From contig NZ_JAIUFY010000014.1 in NCBI RefSeq assembly GCF_020165855.1, positions 519,636 through 583,635 on the forward strand: a stretch of DNA of 64,000 bases. Direction: 5' to 3'. The notes under the pieces are model-generated. The model saw nothing but the letters and a program-made list of their open reading frames with translations. It had not been told where the DNA came from and made no database searches. This document shows positions 37,283 to 45,587 of the stretch, piece by piece; within the stretch, counting starts at the first letter, position 1, and the number at the start of each line of letters is the position of its first letter. Origin of the DNA: Celeribacter litoreus. Lineage in GTDB: Bacteria; Pseudomonadota; Alphaproteobacteria; Rhodobacterales; Rhodobacteraceae. The position numbers and the translations under genes were made by a program.

Positions 37283-38941
37283 TCAGTCGCCCACTTGTCG
37301 TTCTGCGTGCAGGCCGCGCGCAATTGCGAAACACATCAGCAACAGCACGACGGTAAACGGCAAGCCGGTCGAGATGACCATGGATTGCAGCGATTGCAGT
37401 CCGCCCGCGCTCAGAAGAAGCACAATCGCCACGGCGCCTTCGAAAATGCACCAGAACGCCCGCTGCGGCACAGGTGCGTCGATTTTCCCGCCGGCTGTGA
37501 TTGTGTCGATCACAAGAGATCCGGAGTCCGAAGACGTCACGAAGAAGACAACGACGAGAATAATCCCGACGAGCGAGGTGATCGCGCTGAGTGGCATCAC
37601 GTCCAGCATCTTGAAGAGCTTGAGTTCCAAAGCCGCGTCTTGTGCCACCGTATATCCGTCAGAAATGACCTGATGCAAAGCGGTGCCGCCAAAGACCGAC
37701 ATCCAGAGCACACAGACCAAAGACGGGATCAGGAGCACGCACACAACGAATTCGCGCACTGTGCGGCCTCGGCTCACACGCGCAATGAACATGCCGACGA
37801 ACGGAGACCAACTGATCCACCACGCCCAGTAGAAGGACGTCCAGCCCTGGCTGAAGTTCACATCCTCGCGCCCGACCGGGTTCGACAGGGCCGGAAGATA
37901 TTCGATGTAGGCCAAAAGCGAGCTGCCGAAGAGCTTGATGAGGTAGGCGGTCGGTCCGATCAGCAGAACAAAGATCAGAAGCAGGAAAGCCAGACCCATA
38001 TTCACCTCGGACAGGATTTTCACCCCGCCGTCGAGGCCGCGCAAAACGGACACGAGTGCGATGGCTGTGATCGCAGAAATCAGGATCACTTCTGTGGTGG
38101 GGCCAACAGGAAGCCCGAACAACTCATTCAGTCCGGCGTTCGCCTGCGTTGCCCCGAACCCGAGGGACGTGGCAAGGCCGAACAGTGTGGCGAAAACGGC
38201 CAGGATGTCGATGATATGGCCCACCCATCCCCAAACAGCATCACCGAAGATCGGATAAAAGGCGGATCGGATGGTGAGGGGAAGCCCCTTGTTATAGCTG
38301 AAAAGCGCCAAGGCGAGCGCCACGATCGCGTAGATCGCCCAAGGGTGAAGGCCCCAGTGGAAAATCGTCGCCGCCATCCCGAGACGCACGGCATCGGCTT
38401 CGTTGCCGGCCGCAGCGCCCAAGGGTGCCCAGTCCGTCCGAACGCCATCCTCCATGGCGGTGCCGCCGAGTGAGGAAGAGAAGTGGCTCATCGGCTCGGA
38501 GACGCCGTAGAACATAAGTCCGATGCCCATCCCCGCAGCAAAGAGCATCGCGAACCAGCCGATATAGCTATAATCCGGCGTCGCCTCTGTCCCGCCAAGC
38601 CGCACATTTCCCCAAGGGGTGACGATCAGCACGAGGCAGAACAGTACAAAGATGTTCGCGGCCCCGAGGAAGAACCAGTCAAAGCCTTTGGTTACAGAGC
38701 TGAACAGCCAACTGAAAAGCGCGCCGGATTGATCGGGTAGGGCGAGCGTGTAGAAAACAAAGGCGACGATCGCGAGACCGGACACGAGAAAGACGGGATT
38801 GTGGATGTCAAAACCGAAGGGACCGAGACTGCCTTCCACGTTGTCCTGTCCGATTTCGTACTCGGTATCGATGATTTCAACTTCGCCTTCGGGAGAGGGG
38901 ATACCCTCCGGTGTAAGGTCCTGAGGTGATTGGTCGGCCAT
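37283..38941 (-). CDS. BCCT family glycine-betaine/choline/carnitine transporter
   Basis: 552-residue secondary transporter with twelve membrane segments. The sodium/betaine motif GMGIGLMFYGVSEP resembles BetP, and the family signature WAWWISWSPFVGMFIARVSRGRTVREF is intact. The acidic N-terminal tail (~50 residues, SPEGEVEIIDTEYEIGQDN) could take part in osmotic sensing. Compatible-solute uptake (betaine, DMSP or choline) is the likely role. A decayed UspA-like start lies just upstream on the same strand. Confidence 0.9.
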   Translation of the reverse strand: MADQSPQDLTPEGIPSPEGEVEIIDTEYEIGQDNVEGSLGPFGFDIHNPVFLVSGLAIVAFVFYTLALPDQSGALFSWLFSSVTKGFDWFFLGAANIFVLFCLVLIVTPWGNVRLGGTEATPDYSYIGWFAMLFAAGMGIGLMFYGVSEPMSHFSSSLGGTAMEDGVRTDWAPLGAAAGNEADAVRLGMAATIFHWGLHPWAIYAIVALALALFSYNKGLPLTIRSAFYPIFGDAVWGWVGHIIDILAVFATLFGLATSLGFGATQANAGLNELFGLPVGPTTEVILISAITAIALVSVLRGLDGGVKILSEVNMGLAFLLLIFVLLIGPTAYLIKLFGSSLLAYIEYLPALSNPVGREDVNFSQGWTSFYWAWWISWSPFVGMFIARVSRGRTVREFVVCVLLIPSLVCVLWMSVFGGTALHQVISDGYTVAQDAALELKLFKMLDVMPLSAITSLVGIILVVVFFVTSSDSGSLVIDTITAGGKIDAPVPQRAFWCIFEGAVAIVLLLSAGGLQSLQSMVISTGLPFTVVLLLMCFAIARGLHAERQVGD

Positions 38942-38990
38942 CTGGCCTCCTTTCGTTCCTTGTGGAGTTAGATGTGTGCGTGAGTAGGGA

Positions 38991-39122
38991 TTAATGTTGG
39001 ACGAGCCTGACGATCATTTGGCTGTCCGTAGTCAGATTATACGTTTCGGTGCCTTCTTTCGCGAACCCGGCGAGCTATTCGACATGGGGAAGATCGACGG
39101 GCACGACGATTTTAGAAAACAT
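38991..39122 (-). pseudogene. Probable universal-stress-protein remnant with in-frame TAG
   Basis: Read on the minus strand from ATG 39122, the frame gives MFSKIVVPVDLPHVE, the typical start of UspA-like proteins paired with transporters, then TAG at 39077-39075, then 27 more codons (ending QMIVRLVQH) and TAA. A GGAGGG ribosome site precedes the ATG. The body of a normal ~140-residue UspA is missing, so this looks like an internally deleted, stop-containing relic upstream of the BCCT gene. Confidence 0.5.
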
Positions 39123-39129
39123 GATCCCT

Positions 39130-39447
39130 CCATTATTTCCGTTTTCGAACTCAATTGCGGCCCGCGATCAGCTGCCAGAGCGGAAAACCGTTTTAGCACC
39201 AAGTAGGTCAAATCTTACATTTTACGAGCAAAACGGCAAATTCAGGGAGGAGCATGAAGTTTGCGTCTCAGCTAGCGCCGAAAATCGCTACTCCGTCTCC
39301 TGCCTCAATGACCAATCCTACCTGGTCCCTTAAAGCAGCGGTAGCTAAGTGCCAGTGTCGGCTCAAATCGTTAATTCACGCAATGCCTAGCCGGCGAACA
39401 GTCCCAGGACCTTCCGTCTCGCGTGCGGACAACGAGCGTCCTCATTG
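39130..39447. other. Intergenic stretch without recognisable genes
   Basis: About 318 bases between the UspA-like remnant and the LysR gene. Open frames here are short and lack family features or ribosome sites. It may be degraded coding sequence; nothing definite is seen. Confidence 0.35.
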
Positions 39448-40374
39448 CTACAACCAATACCCTGCCTCAGCGCGCGATGAATCGGCGACCAAAGCATCGA
39501 TCAGCGCGCGCTGGCCGGGTTTGAGGTAGCGCGAGCGCGGCCAGACGGCGTGAATGGGCATCTCGGCTCCGGAATAGTCCTCCAGCACCGGTACCAGTGC
39601 GCCGGTTGCAAGCGCATTGCTGACCAGCCATGTCGGCAATTGTGACAGCCCGCCGCCTGCGATCACAGCGCCCAGCATCGCGTCGCCATCGCTGAACTCG
39701 TGACGCGCCCTGATCGGTTGGGCTGTCAGTGTGCCATCGGGCTGACGCAGCAGCCACGACGCTGGTACACCTTCGCGCCGGGTGCCGATGATGCAATCCC
39801 GCTCCGTCAGTTCGGCGGCGGTTTGCGGCGCTCCGTGCCGGGCGAGGTAGGCAGGACTGGCACAGATCACCAGCCGTTGCCGCCCCAGTCTTCGCGCCAT
39901 GAGGTCGGCGTCATCGCTCAGTGCCCCGATCCGAACTACGAGGTCCACACCCGCGTCGATGAGGTTGATCCGCCGCTCGGTAAAGCTAACCTCAAGGTTG
40001 AGCGCGGGATGGGCCCGTGCCAGTTGCATCAGGACAGGCATCACATGCCGCCGCCCGAAAGCCGCAGGCAAGTGGATGTTCAGCCGCCCCGAGATTTTTC
40101 CGCTGCCCTCCGTGACCGAGTTTTCGAGCCCCTCGACATCTGACAGGATCGCCACCCAGCCGTCGAAATAGCGCTGTCCCTCTGCCGTCAGGGACAGTCG
40201 TCGTGTGGTGCGATGCAAGAGCTGTGTGCCGAGACGCGCCTCCAGTCGGGAAACGCTTTTGCCCACCGCCGATCCGGTGAGCCCAAGCACGAGGCCTGCT
40301 GCGGTAAAGGACCCGGAACGCACGGCTTCGACAAACTCGCGCACCCCGGAAAAGGGATCATCTGCATGAGACAT
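39448..40374 (-). CDS. LysR family transcriptional regulator, divergent from old yellow enzyme
   Basis: About 308 residues from ATG 40374 (a start at 40413 is also open). N-terminal winged helix (REFVEAVRSGSFTAAGLVLGLTGSAVGKSVSRLEARLGTQLLHRTTRRLSLT) and LysR substrate domain of the CrgA/PecT-like branch (RIGALSDDADLMARRLGRQRLVICASPAYL). It is divergent from the flavin oxidoreductase gene, which is the probable target, a common LysR arrangement. Confidence 0.87.
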   Translation of the reverse strand: MSHADDPFSGVREFVEAVRSGSFTAAGLVLGLTGSAVGKSVSRLEARLGTQLLHRTTRRLSLTAEGQRYFDGWVAILSDVEGLENSVTEGSGKISGRLNIHLPAAFGRRHVMPVLMQLARAHPALNLEVSFTERRINLIDAGVDLVVRIGALSDDADLMARRLGRQRLVICASPAYLARHGAPQTAAELTERDCIIGTRREGVPASWLLRQPDGTLTAQPIRARHEFSDGDAMLGAVIAGGGLSQLPTWLVSNALATGALVPVLEDYSGAEMPIHAVWPRSRYLKPGQRALIDALVADSSRAEAGYWL

Positions 40375-40592
40375 TATGGAATCTGAGGACGGAATGAATG
40401 AAATAATAAGCATATTATCTTCTGCGAAGAGATCAATAGATTACGGGTCTAAAAGGAAGGCCCGATGACACACCACAGCCTGCACAAAGCAGAGATCAGC
40501 ACCGAGATGGACCGTTCGAGCGGGTCCGCGCCGCCAGTGTGAACCACATCGCGCCACCCCGCGCTTCTCCTCCCTTACGGAAAGGATCTGAG

Positions 40593-41711
40593 ATGTCCCA
40601 ACTTTTTACCCCTTACGATCTGGCGGGGCTGACCCTGCCGAACCGCGTCGTCATGGCACCGATGACCCGCTCCCGCGCGATGACCGGCGTGCCGGATGAC
40701 CAAACAGCGCTCTATTATGCGCAACGCGCCAGTGCTGGTCTGTTGATCACCGAAGGCGCGCCCGTTAGCCAAGAAGGCAACGGCTATCTCTACACCCCCG
40801 GCATCTACACGGATGAGCAAGAAGCGGGTTGGGCCAAAGTCACCAAGGCAGTGCATGATCGTGGCGGGCGCATCTTTGTGCAGCTTTGGCACGTCGGCCG
40901 TGTGTCGCATGTTTCCCTGCAGCCAGACGGGGCTGCGCCGGTGTCGGCCAGTGCGCTGCGTGGCGAAGGCGCGTTTTCCTTTGCCATCGGACCGGACGGC
41001 GCGACGGGTCAGCAACCTGCCTCCACGCCCCGCGCGCTCGGGACCGAAGAGATCGCGCGTGTCACGGCCGATTTCGTTGCAGCCGCCAAACGCGCCATCC
41101 GCGCGGGCTTTGATGGCGTCGAAATTCACGGGGCCAACAGCTACCTGTTCGAACAGTTCCTGAACGCGGGGTCCAACCATCGCACCGACCGTTACGGCGG
41201 CAGCATCGAGAACCGGATGCGATTTCTGCTGGAGACCATAGACGCCGTGGCCGCCGAGATTGGCATGGACCGCACGGGCGTCCGGATTTCTCCGTTCGGG
41301 CGATTGTCCGGGATGAGTGCCTTTGAAGGCGAAGCAGAGACGTGGCTGGCCGTGGCCGAGGCGCTGGAAGGGCGCCAGCCGGCCTATGTCCACCTCAGCG
41401 ATCAGCTGACCATCGGTGGCGAAGCGATGCCCGAAGGCTTTCCGGCGCAATTCTGCAAAAGCTTCACCGGCACCCTGATCGCGGCGGGCGGCTTTACGCA
41501 AGCCACGGGCGAACAGGCGCTCACGGACGGCGCACTGGACCTGATCGCTTTCGGCAAGCCCTTTATCTCCAACCCCGATCTGGTTGAGCGGATGCAGAAC
41601 GGCTGGCCTATCACCACCCCCTCGCGGGATGCCTTCTACGGTGGCACAGGTACCACCGGATACACCGATTTCCCGACATGGGATCAAGAGAGAGACGAAA
41701 CCAATGAATGA
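40593..41711 (+). CDS. Old yellow enzyme family alkene reductase
   Basis: 372-residue FMN-dependent TIM-barrel ene-reductase of the NemA/OYE class. It shows FTPYDLAGLTLPNRVVMAPMTRSRA, the active-site region GVEIHGANSYLFEQFLNAGSNHRTDRYGGSIENR (His/Asn pair), and IAAGGFTQATGEQALTDGALDLIAFGKPFISNPDLVERMQNGWP. Reduces electrophilic alkenes or nitro compounds with NAD(P)H. ATG 40593 is chosen for the AAAGGATCTGAG ribosome site. Overlaps the next gene by eight bases. Confidence 0.92.
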   Translation: MSQLFTPYDLAGLTLPNRVVMAPMTRSRAMTGVPDDQTALYYAQRASAGLLITEGAPVSQEGNGYLYTPGIYTDEQEAGWAKVTKAVHDRGGRIFVQLWHVGRVSHVSLQPDGAAPVSASALRGEGAFSFAIGPDGATGQQPASTPRALGTEEIARVTADFVAAAKRAIRAGFDGVEIHGANSYLFEQFLNAGSNHRTDRYGGSIENRMRFLLETIDAVAAEIGMDRTGVRISPFGRLSGMSAFEGEAETWLAVAEALEGRQPAYVHLSDQLTIGGEAMPEGFPAQFCKSFTGTLIAAGGFTQATGEQALTDGALDLIAFGKPFISNPDLVERMQNGWPITTPSRDAFYGGTGTTGYTDFPTWDQERDETNE

Positions 41712-42195
41712 CATGACACCGCTGTCCGTGTTGGACACCGTCCGCGAGGAACGCATCACCGCGATGCTCGATCGCGAAGACATCCGTGCCCTGCGCCAGC
41801 ATTACAGCGCCCTTTTGGACGGCAACGAGGCCGACCGCATGGGCGAGGTTTTCACCGATGACGCCGAAGTGGCCGTGACCGTCGGCTCGATGAAGGGGCT
41901 GGACGAGATCAAGACGAGCCTGCGTGGCGCCTATCAGATGTTCGACAGCCGCGAGGCGGGGCATTTCCCCTTTGTCCACGCCATCGCCAACCATGAGATC
42001 ACCCTGACCGGCCCCGATACTGCGACGGGCAGCTGCTATCTGCTGGACTTCGTCACGGATCGCCCCGGCCCGCAGCATCCTTTCCTGCTGCTCGGGCGCT
42101 ATCTGGATGATTATGTCCGCGTGAACGGCGAATGGCGCATCTCTCGGTCCGAGCTTGACGTGCTTTGGCCGCAAGAGGGCGCAGAGGAAGACTAA
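41704..42195 (+). CDS. SnoaL/NTF2-like protein
   Basis: 163 residues with a single nuclear-transport-factor-2/SnoaL-like cone (residues ~22-150: DREDIRALRQHYSALLDGNEADRMGEVFTDDAEV ... WRISRSELDVLWP). Members include bile-acid dehydratase-like and ring-hydroxylating dioxygenase beta-like enzymes or ligand binders. Its start lies inside the end of the ene-reductase gene, so the pair is translationally coupled. A detoxification or steroid-like substrate role is possible but not shown. Confidence 0.78.
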   Translation: MNDMTPLSVLDTVREERITAMLDREDIRALRQHYSALLDGNEADRMGEVFTDDAEVAVTVGSMKGLDEIKTSLRGAYQMFDSREAGHFPFVHAIANHEITLTGPDTATGSCYLLDFVTDRPGPQHPFLLLGRYLDDYVRVNGEWRISRSELDVLWPQEGAEED

Positions 42196-42201
42196 ATTTT
42201 C

Positions 42202-42528
42202 ATGCTGGATACGACTGCAATGTCTCAAAGCATCTCGCGGGTGTTCTGTGTGGGTCGACTTTCTGTCGGCCTGATCACCCCGCTGGAAGCCTATCCCGAA
42301 AGCCCGTTTCCAATGCTGAATGATCACCAACAGATCGCTAAGCAAGCCGAAGATGCTGGTTTTGGTAGCTTCTGTGTCCGTGACATGCGGTTCTAAGATC
42401 CGAACGTCGGCGATGCCGCGCAGATACTTGATCCTTTCGTCTACGCGGGCTACCTCGCTGCGGTGACAGAACGGATCACCATTGGCGCCACCGGCATCGC
42501 TGAAAAGGCCGCGCGAAAATTCGAGTGA
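42202..42528 (+). pseudogene. Truncated luciferase-like (LLM) flavin oxidoreductase
   Basis: From ATG 42202 the frame reads an LLM-type N-terminus (SRVFCVGRLSVGLITPLEAYPESPFPMLNDHQQIAKQAEDAGFGSFCVRDMRF), then TAA at 42394-42396 exactly where family members have Tyr in FYDP. The same frame goes on with recognisable sequence (DPNVGDAAQILDPFVYAGYLAAVTERITIGATGIA) before ending at 42528. The remaining ~200 residues are absent. So a nonsense mutation plus a 3' deletion. It was the third gene of the ene-reductase group. Confidence 0.8.
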
Positions 42529-42548
42529 GGGTGCGGTGTATGTTGTCC

Positions 42549-44000
42549 CTAAACCACCAACGTCGGCGCCGTCTGCGTGAGCGGTCGGCCCGGTCTGGCG
42601 CCGGTTTTCTCGCCGTTGACCCAGACTTCGCGGCCGTTGACGAACACGCGGTCGATGCCGATGGAGGGGCGGACGGGGGTTTCAAAAGTTGCGCCTTCGG
42701 CCACCGTTTCCGGATCGAAAATCACGAGATCGGCGAAGCCGCCGACAGTGATCCGCCCGCGCCCGCCGAGACCGAAACGGTCTGCTGGCATTGAGGTCAT
42801 GCGACGGATCGCTTCTTCGAGAGAGAAGAGGTTCAACTCGCGCGCATAGCGGCCCAGAACGCGGGTGAACGTGCCCCAAACACGCGGGTGCGGGTGTTTG
42901 CCGGTGGGCATTCCATCAGAACAGATGATCGTGTGCTTATAGCTCATAATCCGCTGCACGTCGTCCTCATCCATGATGAAGAACACCCCCATCGCGGGCA
43001 AAAGCCGCTCCATCGCCGTATCAAGATCGACGTCCCATTCCTCCGCGATGTCGCTCAGATCGCGGCCCGCCATTTCGGGAAACGGCGCGGATTCCGCGAC
43101 GATCACTCGGCTGGCCTGACGGTGGCGGCCGGAGTTGAGGATGGTGGAGGACGCCACCCACGGGGTTGTATCGAGGCCGACGTCTTGTTTCGCCATCGCC
43201 GCGTCAATCATCCCGAGGGTGACTTCGGAGAGGCCGTGATTGGCCATGCCCGCGCATTTGTGGTGCGACACATGCACCCCGCAGCAGCTTTCGCGCCCTA
43301 CGGTAAAGGTCTCTTCCAGCGCTTCGATCACGCGGTCGCCTTCGTCGCGCATATGGGTGACGTAGAGCTTGCCGTGTGCATGGGCGACCTTGGCGACCTC
43401 GATCAGTTCTGCGGTCGTGGACGCGCGGGACGGCGGATAGAAGGGGCCAGTCGAAAGACCGATCGCCCCTTCGCCGAGGGCTTGGTCAAGCTTGCGACAC
43501 ATCTCTTTGAGTTGCTGCGCGTCGGCGGGTTGGTTCAGGTCCGCGAGCTCGTTGATCCGCAGGGTTGAATGCCCGATCAGACAGGCGGCATTCACCGCAG
43601 GCGGCTCATTCGCGATCCGGTCGCGATAGGCGGCGTAGGTCGGGAAGACGAGGCTCGGGTCATCAATGATCATCCGCAACTGGTCCGGCAATTTGCCCTG
43701 AAGCGTCACGGGCGCGATGGAGAACCCGCAGTTGCCGTTGATCACTGTGGTGACGCCTTGGCTCGTCATGAATTCCATGTCCGGCTGCGTGAACAGTGCG
43801 CCGTCGTGGTGCACATGCGGATCAATGAAACCCGGCGCGAGAACGCGGTCTTTGGCGTCAATCACCTTGCCCACCGACCAGTGACCGAGATCTCCAATGG
43901 CGACAATCCGGTCGCCCAATATCGCCACATCACCTTTGCGGCGAGGCGCGCCTGTGCCGTCAATAATATCGGCGCCGCGAATGAGAATGTCCGCCTGCAT
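42549..44000 (-). CDS. N-acyl-D-amino-acid deacylase (D-aminoacylase)
   Basis: 483-residue amidohydrolase. Metal and catalytic motifs of D-aminoacylases are present: GFIDPHVHHDG (HxH), NGNCGFSIAP (Cys ligand), VTHMRDEG, VSHHKCAG (His ligands) and IICSDGMPTG (catalytic Asp). It releases D-amino acids from N-acyl forms; some homologues act as dihydroorotase-like or N-acyl-D-glutamate deacylases. AGGAGA precedes ATG 44000. Last gene of the leftward TRAP operon, so its substrate is probably what the transporter imports. Confidence 0.9.
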   Translation of the reverse strand: MQADILIRGADIIDGTGAPRRKGDVAILGDRIVAIGDLGHWSVGKVIDAKDRVLAPGFIDPHVHHDGALFTQPDMEFMTSQGVTTVINGNCGFSIAPVTLQGKLPDQLRMIIDDPSLVFPTYAAYRDRIANEPPAVNAACLIGHSTLRINELADLNQPADAQQLKEMCRKLDQALGEGAIGLSTGPFYPPSRASTTAELIEVAKVAHAHGKLYVTHMRDEGDRVIEALEETFTVGRESCCGVHVSHHKCAGMANHGLSEVTLGMIDAAMAKQDVGLDTTPWVASSTILNSGRHRQASRVIVAESAPFPEMAGRDLSDIAEEWDVDLDTAMERLLPAMGVFFIMDEDDVQRIMSYKHTIICSDGMPTGKHPHPRVWGTFTRVLGRYARELNLFSLEEAIRRMTSMPADRFGLGGRGRITVGGFADLVIFDPETVAEGATFETPVRPSIGIDRVFVNGREVWVNGEKTGARPGRPLTQTAPTLVV

Positions 44001-44028
44001 GAAAATCTCCTGCTCGTGAAATGGGATG

Positions 44029-44565
44029 TTAGGTGGCGTCGTCTTCCGGCTTCTCGATGCCGGTATCACCGGACCAGCGCGCCGCGAGATGGACGAAGAT
44101 AAAGACGATCATCAAAGGCACGGCGATCGCCACCCAGAAGGTCGTGAAGGGCAGAGTGTCGGCCATCGTCCGGCTGTGTCGCGTGATGAACGCCCGCGCG
44201 GGGTTCATCCCCGGGCCGAAGAACACGTGCCAGAGGATCGGCGCGAGATAGAGAATGACGACGAGCGACTTCGCAACATTCGCAGCGTGAAGCAAAAGTT
44301 TAGGCCCGCGGGTCGCGCCATTGAACAAGGCCGGATCAAAGCGGCGCTTGAACGACATACTCGCGCCGATCAGCCCCGCCCAGATCATCGCGTAACGTGC
44401 GAGTTCCTCGGTAAACACAGGCGGCTGCTTGAACACATATCGCGCAACGACCTGAAGCATGACCGCCCCCACGAGGACAACCAACGCGATCCCCGAAATC
44501 AAGGTTGCGATGCGATCAAGCAGGTTCGAAATCTTGATCACGGTGCTGGTGAGGGTGTGTCTCAT
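44029..44565 (-). CDS. TRAP transporter small permease (DctQ)
   Basis: 178 residues with four membrane segments (near 22-42, 55-75, 95-118, 140-160), the size and layout of TRAP DctQ subunits. Contains the conserved-looking FTEELARYAMIWAGLIGASMSFKRR. Lies between the binding protein and the deacylase with gaps under 30 bases. Confidence 0.88.
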   Translation of the reverse strand: MRHTLTSTVIKISNLLDRIATLISGIALVVLVGAVMLQVVARYVFKQPPVFTEELARYAMIWAGLIGASMSFKRRFDPALFNGATRGPKLLLHAANVAKSLVVILYLAPILWHVFFGPGMNPARAFITRHSRTMADTLPFTTFWVAIAVPLMIVFIFVHLAARWSGDTGIEKPEDDAT

Positions 44566-44582
44566 GGGAGCGGCCTATGTCG

Positions 44583-45566
44583 TTACTGAACAGACGCCTT
44601 CGCGTCGGTCCATAGCTTGAGCTCTTCAGGGTTGAGGGTCGTGGCCCAGACGCCTTCGGACAGGGCGATCATCTTTTCACGCTCGCCGGGGGCGAGTTCG
44701 GTGATGGTTACACCTGCGGCTTCGTGGCGGGTGCGGACCTCGGTCGACCATGCCTCCACCCAATCGCGGTTGGCTTTGATGCCTGCTTCAATCGCTGCAT
44801 CGATTTCGGCCTTCTCCTCGTCAGACAGGGACATGTACCAGTCTTCGGAGATGAGCACGGAGCGGATCGACGGGGCGATGTTCGCGGGGGTGAAGTGCTT
44901 GAGGAACTCGGTGTGACCCGTGCGGATGGCGGAGTTCGGCGGGTTGAAGTAGCCGTCAGCCACGCCGGTTTGGATCGCGTTTGCGACCTCTGCCCAGGCC
45001 ACAATGGTGCCGCTGGAGCCGAGGGCCTCTTGGAACGCGAGCTGTTCAGCATTGAGCGCGCGGAAGCGCATGCCCTGCATGTCTGCGAGTTTGGAGATCG
45101 GTTTCTTCGCGTTGTGAATACCGATGCCGACACCGATGAAGTTGAACCCGACCATGCGCACGCCGTTTTCAACCAGCGGGGCGTTCATCTCGTCCATGAT
45201 GTCGCTCTCGCCAATGACTTTGTCGAACTCGGTCGCATCCGCAAAGAAGAACGGCATCGCCGCGCCTTTGACGAGCGGGGACATCCCGAAGGCGGTTGAG
45301 GTCGTCGCGAGGTTCACCTCGACGAGGCCCTGCGCAATCTGGTCATAGCGCTCGCTCTCGCTGCCCAAGGTATTGGACGGGAAAATCTTTACCTCGAACT
45401 CGGTGCCTTCGAGCGCATCGGCAAACCCGTGGGCAAAGGCGGCTTCTGCGTTCGCCACCGGATCGTCCGCGCCGTTCATCGCGATTTTGACTTCCGCCGC
45501 TTGGGCCGCAGCGGCCAGCAGGGCGATGGAACTCGCATAGGTCAATGTTTTCAGAAAGGTCATCAT
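44583..45566 (-). CDS. TRAP transporter solute-binding protein (DctP)
   Basis: 327-residue periplasmic protein with a signal peptide (MMTFLKTLTYASSIALLAAAAQA, cleavage after AQA). The DctP family fold is shown by the conserved Arg region MQGMRFRALNAEQLAFQEALGSSGTIVAWAEVANAIQTGVADGYFNPPNS, where the Arg normally binds a carboxylate ligand. The ligand is likely an N-acyl-D-amino acid or related carboxylate, inferred from the linked deacylase. Confidence 0.9.
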   Translation of the reverse strand: MMTFLKTLTYASSIALLAAAAQAAEVKIAMNGADDPVANAEAAFAHGFADALEGTEFEVKIFPSNTLGSESERYDQIAQGLVEVNLATTSTAFGMSPLVKGAAMPFFFADATEFDKVIGESDIMDEMNAPLVENGVRMVGFNFIGVGIGIHNAKKPISKLADMQGMRFRALNAEQLAFQEALGSSGTIVAWAEVANAIQTGVADGYFNPPNSAIRTGHTEFLKHFTPANIAPSIRSVLISEDWYMSLSDEEKAEIDAAIEAGIKANRDWVEAWSTEVRTRHEAAGVTITELAPGEREKMIALSEGVWATTLNPEELKLWTDAKASVQ

Positions 45567-45587
45567 GTCACTCCACTGTCGGTTTTT

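Noticed and set aside
37127..38473. 448-codon plus-strand frame opposite the BCCT gene
   Set aside because: It is histidine/arginine/glutamine-rich, as expected of an antisense of membrane-protein codons, and it starts inside a terminator hairpin.
39254..39529. 91-codon plus-strand ORF
   Set aside because: It runs into the antisense of the LysR gene and has no recognisable features.
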